This document shows, one piece after another, positions 38,236 to 46,428 of a stretch of 64,000 bases of DNA. The notes under the pieces were generated by a model. It was given only the letters and a program-made list of their open reading frames with translations. It was not told where the DNA came from and did no database searches. Source of the DNA: Beijerinckia sp. 28-YEA-48 (GTDB lineage: Bacteria > Pseudomonadota > Alphaproteobacteria > Rhizobiales > Beijerinckiaceae); contig NZ_FNSI01000001.1 in assembly GCF_900104955.1 (NCBI RefSeq), positions 62,001 through 126,000 on the forward strand, in the 5' to 3' direction. Within the stretch, counting starts at the first letter, position 1; every line of letters begins with the position of its first letter. The translations under genes were made by a program, and so were the position numbers.

Positions 38236-38714
38236 GCGACCATCACCACTCACATGACGAACCGCGCTGGAAGCATGACGGCGTGCGCGTCATTCCGGCG
38301 AATTCGCTGGATGCGGGCAGCGTGCCCTCGACCACCGGCATGGACCGCAAGGCGGCGATCGATTTCGCCCGCGCCGGGGCGCAGAAGCTGTGGGCTGGCA
38401 CGGTGACGATCCGTCCCGACGCCAAGACCGGCGCCCACCATCACGGCCATCTGGAAAGCGTGATCTATGTGGTGCGCGGCAAGGCGCGCATGCGCTGGGG
38501 CGACAAGCTCGAGTTCACCGCCGAGGCGGGGCCGGGTGATTTCATTTTCGTGCCGCCCTACGTGCCGCACCAGGAGATCAATGCCTCGCCCGATGAAGTA
38601 CTCGAATGCGTGCTGGTGCGCAGCGACGGGCAGGCGGTGGCGGTCAATCTCGACATCGAGCCGGTGGAGAAGCCGGAGTCGGTGAAGTGGATCGATCCGG
38701 TCCATCGCGAGTAG
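38232..38714 (+). CDS. cupin protein embedded in the dcw cluster
   Basis: Small cupin of 160 residues whose ATG overlaps the murB stop. Its N-terminus is His-rich (SDHHHSHDE). Motif 1 carries [16 protein letters not shown] and motif 2 [10 protein letters not shown], so the metal site looks intact. It is not a standard part of the cell-wall pathway. The four-base overlap means it is made with MurB and under the same control. The function is unknown; a regulatory or sugar-nucleotide-binding role would be guesswork. Confidence 0.85.
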   Translation: MSDHHHSHDEPRWKHDGVRVIPANSLDAGSVPSTTGMDRKAAIDFARAGAQKLWAGTVTIRPDAKTGAHHHGHLESVIYVVRGKARMRWGDKLEFTAEAGPGDFIFVPPYVPHQEINASPDEVLECVLVRSDGQAVAVNLDIEPVEKPESVKWIDPVHRE

Positions 38715-38820
38715 GCCGTTCGCGGCGACCGCAAAATTTCCATTCTGTTAACCAAGTTGTAGGCCCCGGCGTCGCATTCTATGGCGGTGATTCGCCCGGA
38801 ATGGGCCTCGGAGACTTGGA
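38715..38820 (+). promoter_or_regulatory. short gap before ddlB with possible cell-cycle signals
   Basis: It contains GTTAACC (about 38747-38753), a half-site resembling CtrA boxes, and a GATTC (GANTC) site at about 38788, the CcrM methylation target in alphaproteobacteria. This may be an internal promoter for ddlB-ftsQAZ. The signals are short and could occur by chance. Confidence 0.3.
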
Positions 38821-39744
38821 ATGTCTAAGCATGTCGCCGTCCTGATGGGCGGCTGGTCGTCGGAGCGGGAAGTGTCCCTTCGCTCCGGCAATGCCTGCGC
38901 TAACGCCTTGGAAAGCGTTGGTTATCGGGTGACACGGGTGGATGTCGAGCGCGACGTCTCGGCCCGATTGGCGGCGCTCAAGCCCGATGTGGCCTTCAAC
39001 GCCTTGCATGGGCCGGCGGGCGAGGACGGGTCGATCCAGGGCATTTTGGAGGTCCTGCAGATCCCCTACACCCACTCCGGGGTGCTCGCTTCGGCCGTCG
39101 CGATGAACAAGCCGATGGCCAAAATGATCCTGGCGGCGGCCGGCGTGCCGGTTCCAGAGGGCAAAGTCGTTAACCGTTTCGACGCGGCTCGGTCACATGT
39201 GTTAACGCCGCCGTATGTCCTAAAACCCATCGCCGAGGGCTCTTCCTACGGCGTTTTTATCGTCGGTCGCGACCACCAGCACCCGCCCCAGGAACTGACC
39301 CGGGAAGACTGGCCGTACGGGGATGAAATCCTTGCAGAATCATTTGTCGGCGGGCGTGAACTGACCTGCGCGGTGATGGGCGATCAGGCGCTTGGCGTCA
39401 TCGATATCCGCGCGGCGGACGGCGGCTGGTACGACTACAACGCAAAATATGCAAAAGGCGGATCTATTCACGTCCTTCCGGCGAAAATTAAAGAAAATAT
39501 TTACCTAACGATTCAACAGTTGTCGTTAAGGGCGCATAAAGCACTCGGCTGCCGCGGCGTGAGCCGTAGCGATCTTCGTTACGACGATGGACCCGGGGGG
39601 ACCGGTGAATTGGTCGTACTGGAGGTCAATACCCAACCGGGTATGACCGAGACCTCTCTTGTGCCTGAACTCGCGGCTTATGCCGGTTATTCGTTCGGTG
39701 AGCTTGTTCAATGGATGGTGGAAGACGCCTCCTGCGGCCGGTAG
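38821..39744 (+). CDS. ddlB: D-alanine-D-alanine ligase
   Basis: ATP-grasp ligase of 307 residues making the D-Ala-D-Ala used by MurF. VAVLMGGWSSEREVSLRSG, HGPAGEDGSIQG, VLKPIAEGSSYGV and the metal-binding VLEVNTQPGMTETSLVPE are intact. Its middle and 3' parts have more A/T-ending codons than neighbouring genes (for example AAATATGCAAAAGGC and AAAATTAAAGAAAAT). Its end overlaps ftsQ by 34 bases. Confidence 0.95.
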   Translation: MSKHVAVLMGGWSSEREVSLRSGNACANALESVGYRVTRVDVERDVSARLAALKPDVAFNALHGPAGEDGSIQGILEVLQIPYTHSGVLASAVAMNKPMAKMILAAAGVPVPEGKVVNRFDAARSHVLTPPYVLKPIAEGSSYGVFIVGRDHQHPPQELTREDWPYGDEILAESFVGGRELTCAVMGDQALGVIDIRAADGGWYDYNAKYAKGGSIHVLPAKIKENIYLTIQQLSLRAHKALGCRGVSRSDLRYDDGPGGTGELVVLEVNTQPGMTETSLVPELAAYAGYSFGELVQWMVEDASCGR

Positions 39745-40733
39745 AGGAGGTTCTTGCCTCTTGGACCCCTGCAGCGCCTTTGGCGGTCGCCACAGCGACC
39801 GCGCCGAAGCGAGGTCAGACCCGGGGTCAAACCCGGGAGCAGGCGCTCGTGCCCGTGCCGCGGCGACTGCCTGTCGCCGTGCAGCGTCGGCGCGTGCGTC
39901 GCGGCGACCGGCTGGGCCGGATCGTCGCGTTCATGACCCGGCGCGGCTTTGGCACCACGCTCGTTCTGATGTTCGCGCTCACCGTCGGCATCTACGGCGC
40001 GGTGCGTGGCGGCGCCTATGATCGTTTCGTCGTCGAGAACGGCAGCCTGCAGGATGCGGTGGCGAGCGCGTTCGGTTTCGGCGTGCATGCCATCACCATC
40101 AGCGGCCAGCGCGAGTTGACCGCGGCTGAAATTCTCTCCGCCAGCGGGATCAGCGAGCGCAACTCGGTTCTGTTCCTCAACGCCGGATTGGTTCGTGACA
40201 ATTTGAAATCGGTGCCGCTGATCGAGGATGCGAGCGTTCGCAAGCTCTATCCAGATCGCCTGCTGCTCGACATCAAGGAGCGGGGTGCTTCGGCGCTGTG
40301 GCAGAAGGACGGTGAAGTCGCCGTGATCGCCGCTGATGGCACGGCCATCGATGCGGTCAAGGATGATCGCTTTGCGCATTTGCCGTTTGTCGTCGGCGAT
40401 GGCGCCAACAAGCGTGTTGGCGAATATCAGAAGATTGTCGAAGCTTCCGGTGACATGCGTTCGAAGATCCGCGCCGGCATTTTGATTTCGCAACGACGCT
40501 GGAATCTGAAGCTGACATCTGGCATTGACGTGAAGCTGCCGGAAGAAGCGCCGGAAGTCGCCGTCGCGCGTCTCGCCAGTCTCGTTCACGACTATCGATT
40601 GCTCGACAAGGATATCATCATTATCGACATGCGGGTGCCGGGCAAAATGGTGTTGCGTCTGTCGGAAGAGGCCGCTGCTCAGCGCGCCGAGGCGCTCGCC
40701 AAGACCAACAAAAGCAAGCGGGGGCCGGCATGA
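39711..40733 (+). CDS. ftsQ: cell division protein FtsQ
   Basis: Bitopic scaffold of the divisome, 340 residues. A long basic cytoplasmic tail (1-75), with a short tandem RGQTRGQTR at about 34-42, precedes the membrane span TTLVLMFALTVGIYGAV. The POTRA domain begins near VHAITISGQRELTAAEIL, and the beta domain contains VRKLYPDRLLLDIKER. The ATG lies inside the end of ddlB; a later start is possible. Its stop overlaps ftsA (ATGA). Confidence 0.93.
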   Translation: MDGGRRLLRPVEEVLASWTPAAPLAVATATAPKRGQTRGQTREQALVPVPRRLPVAVQRRRVRRGDRLGRIVAFMTRRGFGTTLVLMFALTVGIYGAVRGGAYDRFVVENGSLQDAVASAFGFGVHAITISGQRELTAAEILSASGISERNSVLFLNAGLVRDNLKSVPLIEDASVRKLYPDRLLLDIKERGASALWQKDGEVAVIAADGTAIDAVKDDRFAHLPFVVGDGANKRVGEYQKIVEASGDMRSKIRAGILISQRRWNLKLTSGIDVKLPEEAPEVAVARLASLVHDYRLLDKDIIIIDMRVPGKMVLRLSEEAAAQRAEALAKTNKSKRGPA

Positions 40734-42046
40734 GCGGTTACAGTGTCGCGCCACGCATCAAACCATTGTCGGCGCGTAAGAGCGCCATTCTTTGCGTGCT
40801 CGATGTCGGCACGTCCAAGGTTGCCTGTCTGATCGCGCGGCTCGTGCCGATCGAAGCGTCGGACGTGTTGCGTGGACGCACCCATCGCTGCCGGATTCTC
40901 GGCATCGGCCATCAGCGTTCGCGCGGCATGAAGGGCGGTGCGGTCGTCGATATGGACGAGGCCGAGCAGGCGATCCGCCACGCGGTCGACGCGGCCGAGC
41001 GGATGGCCGGAGTTCAGGCCGAAAGCGTCATCGTCAATATCACCGGCGGCCGGCTGACGTCGCATCGCTACAGCGCCTCGATCCCGATCGGCGGCGTCAG
41101 CGTCGGCGAATATGAAATCCACCGCGTGCTTGAAGCTGCCGCTTCGCGCACGGCGGTTGAAGGTCGCATGGTCCTGCATTCGCTGCCGACCAGTTTCAGC
41201 GTCGACGATACCTCGCAGATCAGCGATCCCAAGGACATGATCGGCGAGGAATTGAGCGCCAGCATGCATGTCGTCAGCTCCGACATCGCCGCTGCGCGCA
41301 ATCTGATGCTGGCGGTCGAGCGCTGCCATCTCGATGTCGAAGCCATGGTCGCGACCCCCTATGCGGCGGGTCTGGCGGCGCTGGTCGATGACGAAGCCGA
41401 TCTTGGCACCACGGTCATCGATCTTGGCGGCGGCACGACGTCGATGGCGGTGTTCGCCGGCGGCCGGATGGTGCATATCGATGCGGTCGCCGTGGGCGGC
41501 AATCACGTCACCATGGATATCGCGCGCGGCCTGACCATGCGTCTGGCCGATAGCGAGCGTCTCAAGACCTATTACGGCTCCTGCATTCCCTCGCCGTCGG
41601 ACGAGCGTGAGGTTATCGCCGTCACGCACGTTGGCGAGGATGCCGATCATCCGACCCATATGCCGAAGTCGCAGCTGGTGCGGATCATCAAGCCGCGGGT
41701 CGAGGAAATTCTCGAACTGGTGCGCGACCGGCTGGCTGCGGCAGGATTTGCCGGGCAGGCCGGCCACGGTGTTGTGCTGACTGGCGGTGCGAGCCAGCTG
41801 ACAGGTTTGCCTGAATTGGCGCGGCGGTTGATGCCCGGCCAGATCAGGCTCGGTCGCCCGCTTGGCGTACAGGGGCTTCCGGCGTCCGCCGACAATCCAG
41901 CCTTCTCGGCTGCTGTCGGCATGCTCGTCTATCCGCAGGTTTCGGGCATCGAACATTTTGAACCGCGTGTTCGCGGTCTGATGCAGATGACGGGAACGGA
42001 CGGCTACATCGGCAATGTGGTGAATTGGTTGCGGAAGAATTTCTGA
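40730..42046 (+). CDS. ftsA: cell division protein FtsA
   Basis: Actin-like membrane tether for FtsZ, 438 residues. VLDVGTSKVACLIARL is the phosphate-1 loop, VIDLGGGTTSMAVFAGG the phosphate-2 loop, and VVLTGGASQLTGLPELA the adenosine motif. The end GYIGNVVNWLRKNF is the amphipathic membrane-targeting helix. It is coupled to ftsQ and lies 91 bases before ftsZ. Confidence 0.96.
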   Translation: MSGYSVAPRIKPLSARKSAILCVLDVGTSKVACLIARLVPIEASDVLRGRTHRCRILGIGHQRSRGMKGGAVVDMDEAEQAIRHAVDAAERMAGVQAESVIVNITGGRLTSHRYSASIPIGGVSVGEYEIHRVLEAAASRTAVEGRMVLHSLPTSFSVDDTSQISDPKDMIGEELSASMHVVSSDIAAARNLMLAVERCHLDVEAMVATPYAAGLAALVDDEADLGTTVIDLGGGTTSMAVFAGGRMVHIDAVAVGGNHVTMDIARGLTMRLADSERLKTYYGSCIPSPSDEREVIAVTHVGEDADHPTHMPKSQLVRIIKPRVEEILELVRDRLAAAGFAGQAGHGVVLTGGASQLTGLPELARRLMPGQIRLGRPLGVQGLPASADNPAFSAAVGMLVYPQVSGIEHFEPRVRGLMQMTGTDGYIGNVVNWLRKNF

Positions 42047-42137
42047 ACGATCGGGAAGCGGGGCGGCAGCCGCTTTTCGGAATGAAGCAGATCAGGTGAA
42101 ACCCGGGCGCGCGTCGTCCAACTAAAGTGAGGCCAAT

Positions 42138-43889
42138 ATGTCTATCAATCTCAAGGCGCCCGAACTGAGGGAACTGAAGCCCCGTATCATGGTGTGCGGC
42201 ATCGGCGGCGCGGGCGGCAATGCCGTCAACAACATGATCACGTCGGGCCTGTGCGGTGTCGATTTCATCGTCGCCAACACGGATGCGCAGGCGCTCACAG
42301 CCTCGCGCGCCGAACGCATCATTCAGATGGGCTTGCAGGTGACCGAAGGCCTCGGCGCCGGTTCGCATCCGGAAGTCGGTCGCGCGGCCGCCGAAGAAGC
42401 GATCGACGAAATCCGCGATCATCTCGCTGGCGCCCACATGGTGTTCGTCACCGGCGGCATGGGTGGTGGCACGGGCACAGGCGCTGCGCCGGTGATCGCG
42501 CGCTGTGCCCGTGAAATGGGCATCCTCACTGTTGGCGTGGTCACCAAGCCGTTCCAGTTCGAAGGCCAGCGCCGCATGCGCACGGCCGATGGCGGCATCA
42601 CCGAACTGCAGAAGTCGGTCGATACGCTGATCGTCATTCCGAACCAGAACCTGTTCCGTGTCGCCAACGAACGCACCACATTCGCTGATGCGTTCGCCAT
42701 GGCTGACCAGGTGCTCTATTCGGGTGTCGCCTGCATCACCGACCTGATGGTCAAGGAAGGCCTCATCAACCTCGATTTCGCCGACGTGCGCGCTGTCATG
42801 CGCGACATGGGCAAGGCGATGATGGGCACCGGCGAATCCTCCGGCGAAAAGCGCGCCATTCAGGCGGCCGAGGCGGCGATCTCCAATCCGCTCCTCGACG
42901 AAACCTCGATGCGCGGCGCCCGTGGCCTGTTGATCTCGATCACCGGCGGCAACGACCTGACGCTGTATGAAGTCGACGAAGCGGCGAGCCGTATCCGTCA
43001 GGAAGTCGACGAGGATGCCAACATCATCCTGGGCGCGACCTTCGATGAATCGCTCGATGGCATCGTGCGGGTTTCTGTCGTGGCGACCGGCATCGATCAG
43101 CCGATCGGCGCGCGCGACGTCAACCCTGGCGAGCAGCGGGTGCAGGAAGTCGCCCAGAAGCTGCGCCAGCAGGCTGCTGCCCGTCAGGACAGCGGGACCA
43201 TGCAGCAGGCGCCGATCGAAATCGTGACTTCGCCCGTGCCGCAGCCGGTCCATGTGCCGGCTCCGGCTCCGGTCATGCAGGCCGCGCCTGTTCAGACCAT
43301 GCCGCAGGAAGTTGCGCTTGAAGCGCTGCGCCTGCGCGCGGCCGCGGTTCTGGCCGAGCGCGACGCCCTGGTGGCCGCCGTTCAGCCGGTTGCCCAGCCC
43401 GTTGCGCATCAGGCGCCGCAGGCTCAGTACCAGCCGCAGGCCTATGCGGAACCGGCGGAGGAGGCTTTCATGCCGCCGGCCGCCATCCGCCCGGCACGCA
43501 TGCCGCGGGTCGAGGAACTGCCGCAGCCGGTCCAGGACCAGATCCGGGCCCATCGCGAAGGGCAGCCGAATCAGTATGAAAGCCGTCGTCGCGGCCTGCT
43601 TGAGCGGATTGCGGCCTTTGGCCTTAACCGTAACGAGGAGCCTGCTGCGCCGCAGCAGCTCCAGGCCCAGCCGCAGGCGCGTCCGGCCCCCGTGGCCCCG
43701 GTCGCGATCGCTCCGGCGGCGCAGCGTCAGCCTTCGCAAGTACATGCTGAATACGCCAAGCGCCCGCAGGCGGTGGCTCGCCCGCCGCAGGCCCAACTCG
43801 ACCTGCACGGTCGGGTCACGCCACAGGCGCGGCTGAACGATGACGATCAGTTCGAAATTCCGGCTTTTCTGCGCCGCCAGGCCAACTGA
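42138..43889 (+). CDS. ftsZ: cell division GTPase FtsZ
   Basis: Tubulin homologue of 583 residues that forms the Z ring. The GTP loop [13 protein letters not shown] lies near residue 110 and the T7 loop [11 protein letters not shown] near 213. The polymerising core ends near residue 320. The next ~245 residues are a disordered linker rich in Pro, Gln and Ala. The last residues [16 protein letters not shown] form the conserved peptide that binds FtsA and other partners. The linker is long, as in other Hyphomicrobiales FtsZ1 proteins. A strong terminator follows. Confidence 0.97.
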   Translation: MSINLKAPELRELKPRIMVCGIGGAGGNAVNNMITSGLCGVDFIVANTDAQALTASRAERIIQMGLQVTEGLGAGSHPEVGRAAAEEAIDEIRDHLAGAHMVFVTGGMGGGTGTGAAPVIARCAREMGILTVGVVTKPFQFEGQRRMRTADGGITELQKSVDTLIVIPNQNLFRVANERTTFADAFAMADQVLYSGVACITDLMVKEGLINLDFADVRAVMRDMGKAMMGTGESSGEKRAIQAAEAAISNPLLDETSMRGARGLLISITGGNDLTLYEVDEAASRIRQEVDEDANIILGATFDESLDGIVRVSVVATGIDQPIGARDVNPGEQRVQEVAQKLRQQAAARQDSGTMQQAPIEIVTSPVPQPVHVPAPAPVMQAAPVQTMPQEVALEALRLRAAAVLAERDALVAAVQPVAQPVAHQAPQAQYQPQAYAEPAEEAFMPPAAIRPARMPRVEELPQPVQDQIRAHREGQPNQYESRRRGLLERIAAFGLNRNEEPAAPQQLQAQPQARPAPVAPVAIAPAAQRQPSQVHAEYAKRPQAVARPPQAQLDLHGRVTPQARLNDDDQFEIPAFLRRQAN

Positions 43890-43916
43890 CCGAAACGAAT
43901 CGTAAGGTTGAAAAAG

Positions 43917-43950
43917 AGAGCCCGGCGCGGATTCGCGCCGGGCTCTTAAT
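43917..43950 (+). terminator. intrinsic terminator after ftsZ
   Basis: A 13-bp perfect stem (AGAGCCCGGCGCG/CGCGCCGGGCTCT) with a 4-base loop is followed by a T/A-rich stretch (TAATTATTT). It lies 28 bases after the ftsZ stop and closes the dcw operon. Confidence 0.88.
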
Positions 43951-44268
43951 TATTTGAAATGTAAAGTGATTCTTGTGGCAATATTTCCTCAATAAGATCG
44001 GTTTATTTGTAACAGAGCGTTAGAAAGCGTGATTTTGATATGGCGTTTAGGACGCGTATTTTGACGATCGAAGTTGGGCAGCGGTTTGTCTTTGCTTTTG
44101 TCCAGCTTGAGGTCGCCGACATGGTGGCGTCGAACGCGGTGTAACGCGAAGAGGTTCGTGCCGTGAGCTCGGCGGTGTTGGTCGCATCCGACAGGTAAAG
44201 TCGGGGCGGCGGCGATCTGATCGAAATTGTGGCCGTGAGTGAAGGCCATCAGGGGTCATCGGGATTTA
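43951..44268 (+). other. lpxC leader, no gene seen
   Basis: An AT-rich first half (to about 44040) probably holds the lpxC promoter, with TTGTAA at about 44009 and TTTTGACG at about 44059 as possible -35 elements. A stretch near 44027-44065 (GCGTGATTTTG...GACGCGTATTTTGAC) vaguely recalls a decayed bipartite repeat. A minus-strand frame of 86 codons has no family match and is left out. Confidence 0.45.
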
Positions 44269-45213
44269 ATGCTCTATTCTCGCCAGACGACTTTGCGCGA
44301 CAGCGCCGTATTTTGCGGTGCGGGCGTCCATTCTAATGCGCCGGTACGCATGGTGCTTCACCCGTCTGATGCAGATACGGGCATCGTCTTTCTGCGCCGT
44401 AACGAGGGCGGGGCGGAAAAGTTCGTTCCCGCGCTCTGGTCCAATGTCAGCAAGACCGAGCTTTGCACCGTTGTCGGCCAAGGGCCGGCTGCCAGCGTTT
44501 CGACGGTTGAACATCTGCTGTCCGCCTTGGCTGGCCTTGGCGTTGATAATGTTCTGGTCGAGATCGACGGGCCGGAAGTTCCGATCATGGACGGTTCGGC
44601 CGCTGCTTTCGTCGAAGGCATAGATCGGGTTGGTATTGTCGAGCTTGCCGCGCCGCGCTCCTATATCCGGATCCTGAAAACGGTGCGGGTCGAGCATGGC
44701 CGCATGTTCTCGGAGCTGCGCCCGGCGGCGCAGGGCTTCCGCCTCGAAGTCGAGATTGATTTCACCCAGGTCGTGATCGGCCGCCAGAAGGCGGTGGTCG
44801 ACCTCGATGCCGGCACGTTCCGCCGCGACATCGCCCGCGCCCGCACGTTCGGCTTCCTGCGCGACGTGGAGCGGCTGTGGAATGCCGGTCTGGCGCTCGG
44901 TTCGTCCTTGGAAAACTCCGTCGCTATCGGCGACGACGACCGTATTCTCAACCCCGAAGGTCTTCGTTTCGCTGACGAATTCGTGCGTCACAAGACACTC
45001 GACGCGGTTGGTGACCTGGCGCTTGCCGGTCGCCCGATCATTGGCATCTATCGCTCCTATCGCGGTGGGCACAAGATGAATGTCGCCGTCCTCGAAGCTC
45101 TGTTCGCGGATTCCAGCGCCTATGAGATCGTGGATGCGCCGCGTCCGCGCCGCGCTGGTGCGGTTGAGACGGTTTTGGCCGCAGCGCCGGCTTTCGCCGC
45201 CGATCATTCCTGA
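44269..45213 (+). CDS. lpxC: UDP-3-O-acyl-N-acetylglucosamine deacetylase
   Basis: Zn enzyme committing UDP-GlcNAc to lipid A synthesis, 314 residues. Zinc ligands are His82 (TVEHLLSAL), His241 and Asp245 (HKTLDAVGD); His268 (GGHKMN) is the catalytic acid. The start was chosen at MLYSRQTTL, the usual N-terminus; a start ten codons earlier is possible. It has its own leader after the ftsZ terminator. Confidence 0.96.
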   Translation: MLYSRQTTLRDSAVFCGAGVHSNAPVRMVLHPSDADTGIVFLRRNEGGAEKFVPALWSNVSKTELCTVVGQGPAASVSTVEHLLSALAGLGVDNVLVEIDGPEVPIMDGSAAAFVEGIDRVGIVELAAPRSYIRILKTVRVEHGRMFSELRPAAQGFRLEVEIDFTQVVIGRQKAVVDLDAGTFRRDIARARTFGFLRDVERLWNAGLALGSSLENSVAIGDDDRILNPEGLRFADEFVRHKTLDAVGDLALAGRPIIGIYRSYRGGHKMNVAVLEALFADSSAYEIVDAPRPRRAGAVETVLAAAPAFAADHS

Positions 45214-45324
45214 CGGCGGGCGAGTTCAGGCTGACTTTGGCCATATTTACCTTGTCCATATGGCACTGGCGGGACTGTGGCTTTCGGGCTGGTCTTAAGG
45301 TAAAAGCAGCGTGAATTTTCCGGC

Positions 45325-45344
45325 GTGGCGCCTTGGGGCGCCAC
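45325..45344 (+). promoter_or_regulatory. hairpin in the bamD leader
   Basis: Perfect 8-bp stem GTGGCGCC/GGCGCCAC with a TTGG loop, followed by a GAGGGG ribosome-like site. It has no T-run, so is more likely an mRNA structure than a terminator. The function is not known. Confidence 0.4.
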
Positions 45345-45367
45345 CGCATGAGGGGCGAGTTTTGGCG

Positions 45368-46246
45368 ATGATGCGTGTCGAACAGTTTTTTTCCGCTTCC
45401 CTCAGCGCCCGTTTCATTGCGCTCGGGCTTCTGGCTCTGCCGGTAGCGGGTTGTTCAGGCGGGATGGACTCGCTGAGCGCGCTCAATCCTTTCGGCGGCG
45501 AGAAGTACGAGACCAAACTGCTGCCGGACGAGCCTGCCGACGGCATCTACGATCAGGCCCTGGCTCGCCTGCAGAAGAAAGATTACGAGGGCGCTGCGAA
45601 GAAGTTCTCCGACTTGGAGAAGCAGTTCCCGTTTTCGCAATGGTCCCGCAAGGGCCTCATCATGATCGCCTACTCGAACTACGAAGGCGGCAAATATGAC
45701 GAGGCGGTGGCCGCCGCGAGACGCTATGTCGGCCTCTATCCATCGACGCCGGAAACGGCCTATGCCTACTATCTCGCCGGCATGTCGATGTATAACCAGA
45801 TCCCCGACATCACCCGCGACCAGGAACGCGCCGAAGAGTCGGTGAAGATTTTCCAGCAGCTCGTCGAGAAGTTCCCCAAGTCGGAATATGCCGAAGAGGC
45901 GAAATTCAAGATGTCCGTGGCGCGCGATCAGCTCGCCGGTAAGGAAATGTCGGTTGGCCGGTTCTATCTTGGCCGCAAGAACTATACGGCGGCGGTGAAC
46001 CGCTTCCGCGAGGTTTTGGCCAAATACCAGACCACGCGCCATACCGAGGAAGCCCTCTACCGCCTGACCGAAGCCTATCTGGCGCTGGGCATCACCAACG
46101 AAGCGCAGACGGCGGCGGCGGTTCTCGGGCACAACTACCCCGACGGCCAGTGGTACAAGGATGCCTATAATCTGCTCGAAGGCGGTGGACTGCAGCCGAG
46201 CGAGAGCCAAGGCTCCTGGATTTCACGGCTTTTCCGCCGCGCTTAG
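45368..46246 (+). CDS. bamD: outer membrane assembly lipoprotein BamD
   Basis: Essential lipoprotein of the BAM complex, 292 residues. The lipobox LPVAGC gives lipidated Cys29. Five TPR-like repeats follow (for example YDQALARLQKKDYEGAAKKF and YAYYLAGMSMYNQIPDITRD). The start was set at the first of two ATGs that give a proper signal peptide; an in-frame GTG at 45311 would add 19 residues. Its TAG stop is the start of a full bipartite repeat copy. Confidence 0.93.
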   Translation: MMRVEQFFSASLSARFIALGLLALPVAGCSGGMDSLSALNPFGGEKYETKLLPDEPADGIYDQALARLQKKDYEGAAKKFSDLEKQFPFSQWSRKGLIMIAYSNYEGGKYDEAVAAARRYVGLYPSTPETAYAYYLAGMSMYNQIPDITRDQERAEESVKIFQQLVEKFPKSEYAEEAKFKMSVARDQLAGKEMSVGRFYLGRKNYTAAVNRFREVLAKYQTTRHTEEALYRLTEAYLALGITNEAQTAAAVLGHNYPDGQWYKDAYNLLEGGGLQPSESQGSWISRLFRRA

Positions 46247-46341
46247 AGCAAGTTGCGTTTCGACAGAAACGCAATTTTGCCAGGGATCTCCATTTTGACG
46301 CGTCTTTGTGCCGTTTGACTCAGTCAAACGGCACAACGCTA
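46244..46341 (+). repeat. bipartite hairpin repeat, full copy, supplies the bamD stop codon
   Basis: TAGAGCAAGTTGCGTTTC/GAAACGCAATTTTGC forms hairpin 1, and the linker has TTTTGACGCGTCTT. Hairpin 2 is a perfect 13-bp stem GTGCCGTTTGACT/AGTCAAACGGCAC around one base. Hairpin 2 differs in sequence from other copies but keeps its pairing, which shows that the structure is conserved. The leading TAG ends bamD. Confidence 0.9.
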
Positions 46342-46428
46342 TTGCGCCGAGCTGCAAAAGCCTCTGGGGATAGGGAAAACTCTGTCCTCTTTGTCACAGG
46401 AATCAGCTAAGCATGGGATGTTGAGCCC

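Noticed and set aside
41844..43808. Minus-strand frame of 654 codons opposite ftsZ
   Set aside because: Antisense of ftsZ; Arg/His-rich without motifs.
44025..44070. Possible seventh copy of the bipartite hairpin repeat
   Set aside because: Only fragments (GCGTGATTTTG and GACGCGTATTTTGAC) resemble it, and no hairpin arms pair; it could be a decayed remnant or chance.
43989..44249. Minus-strand frame of 86 codons in the lpxC leader
   Set aside because: No ribosome site, no family, and the region is needed for the lpxC promoter; too weak to list as a gene.
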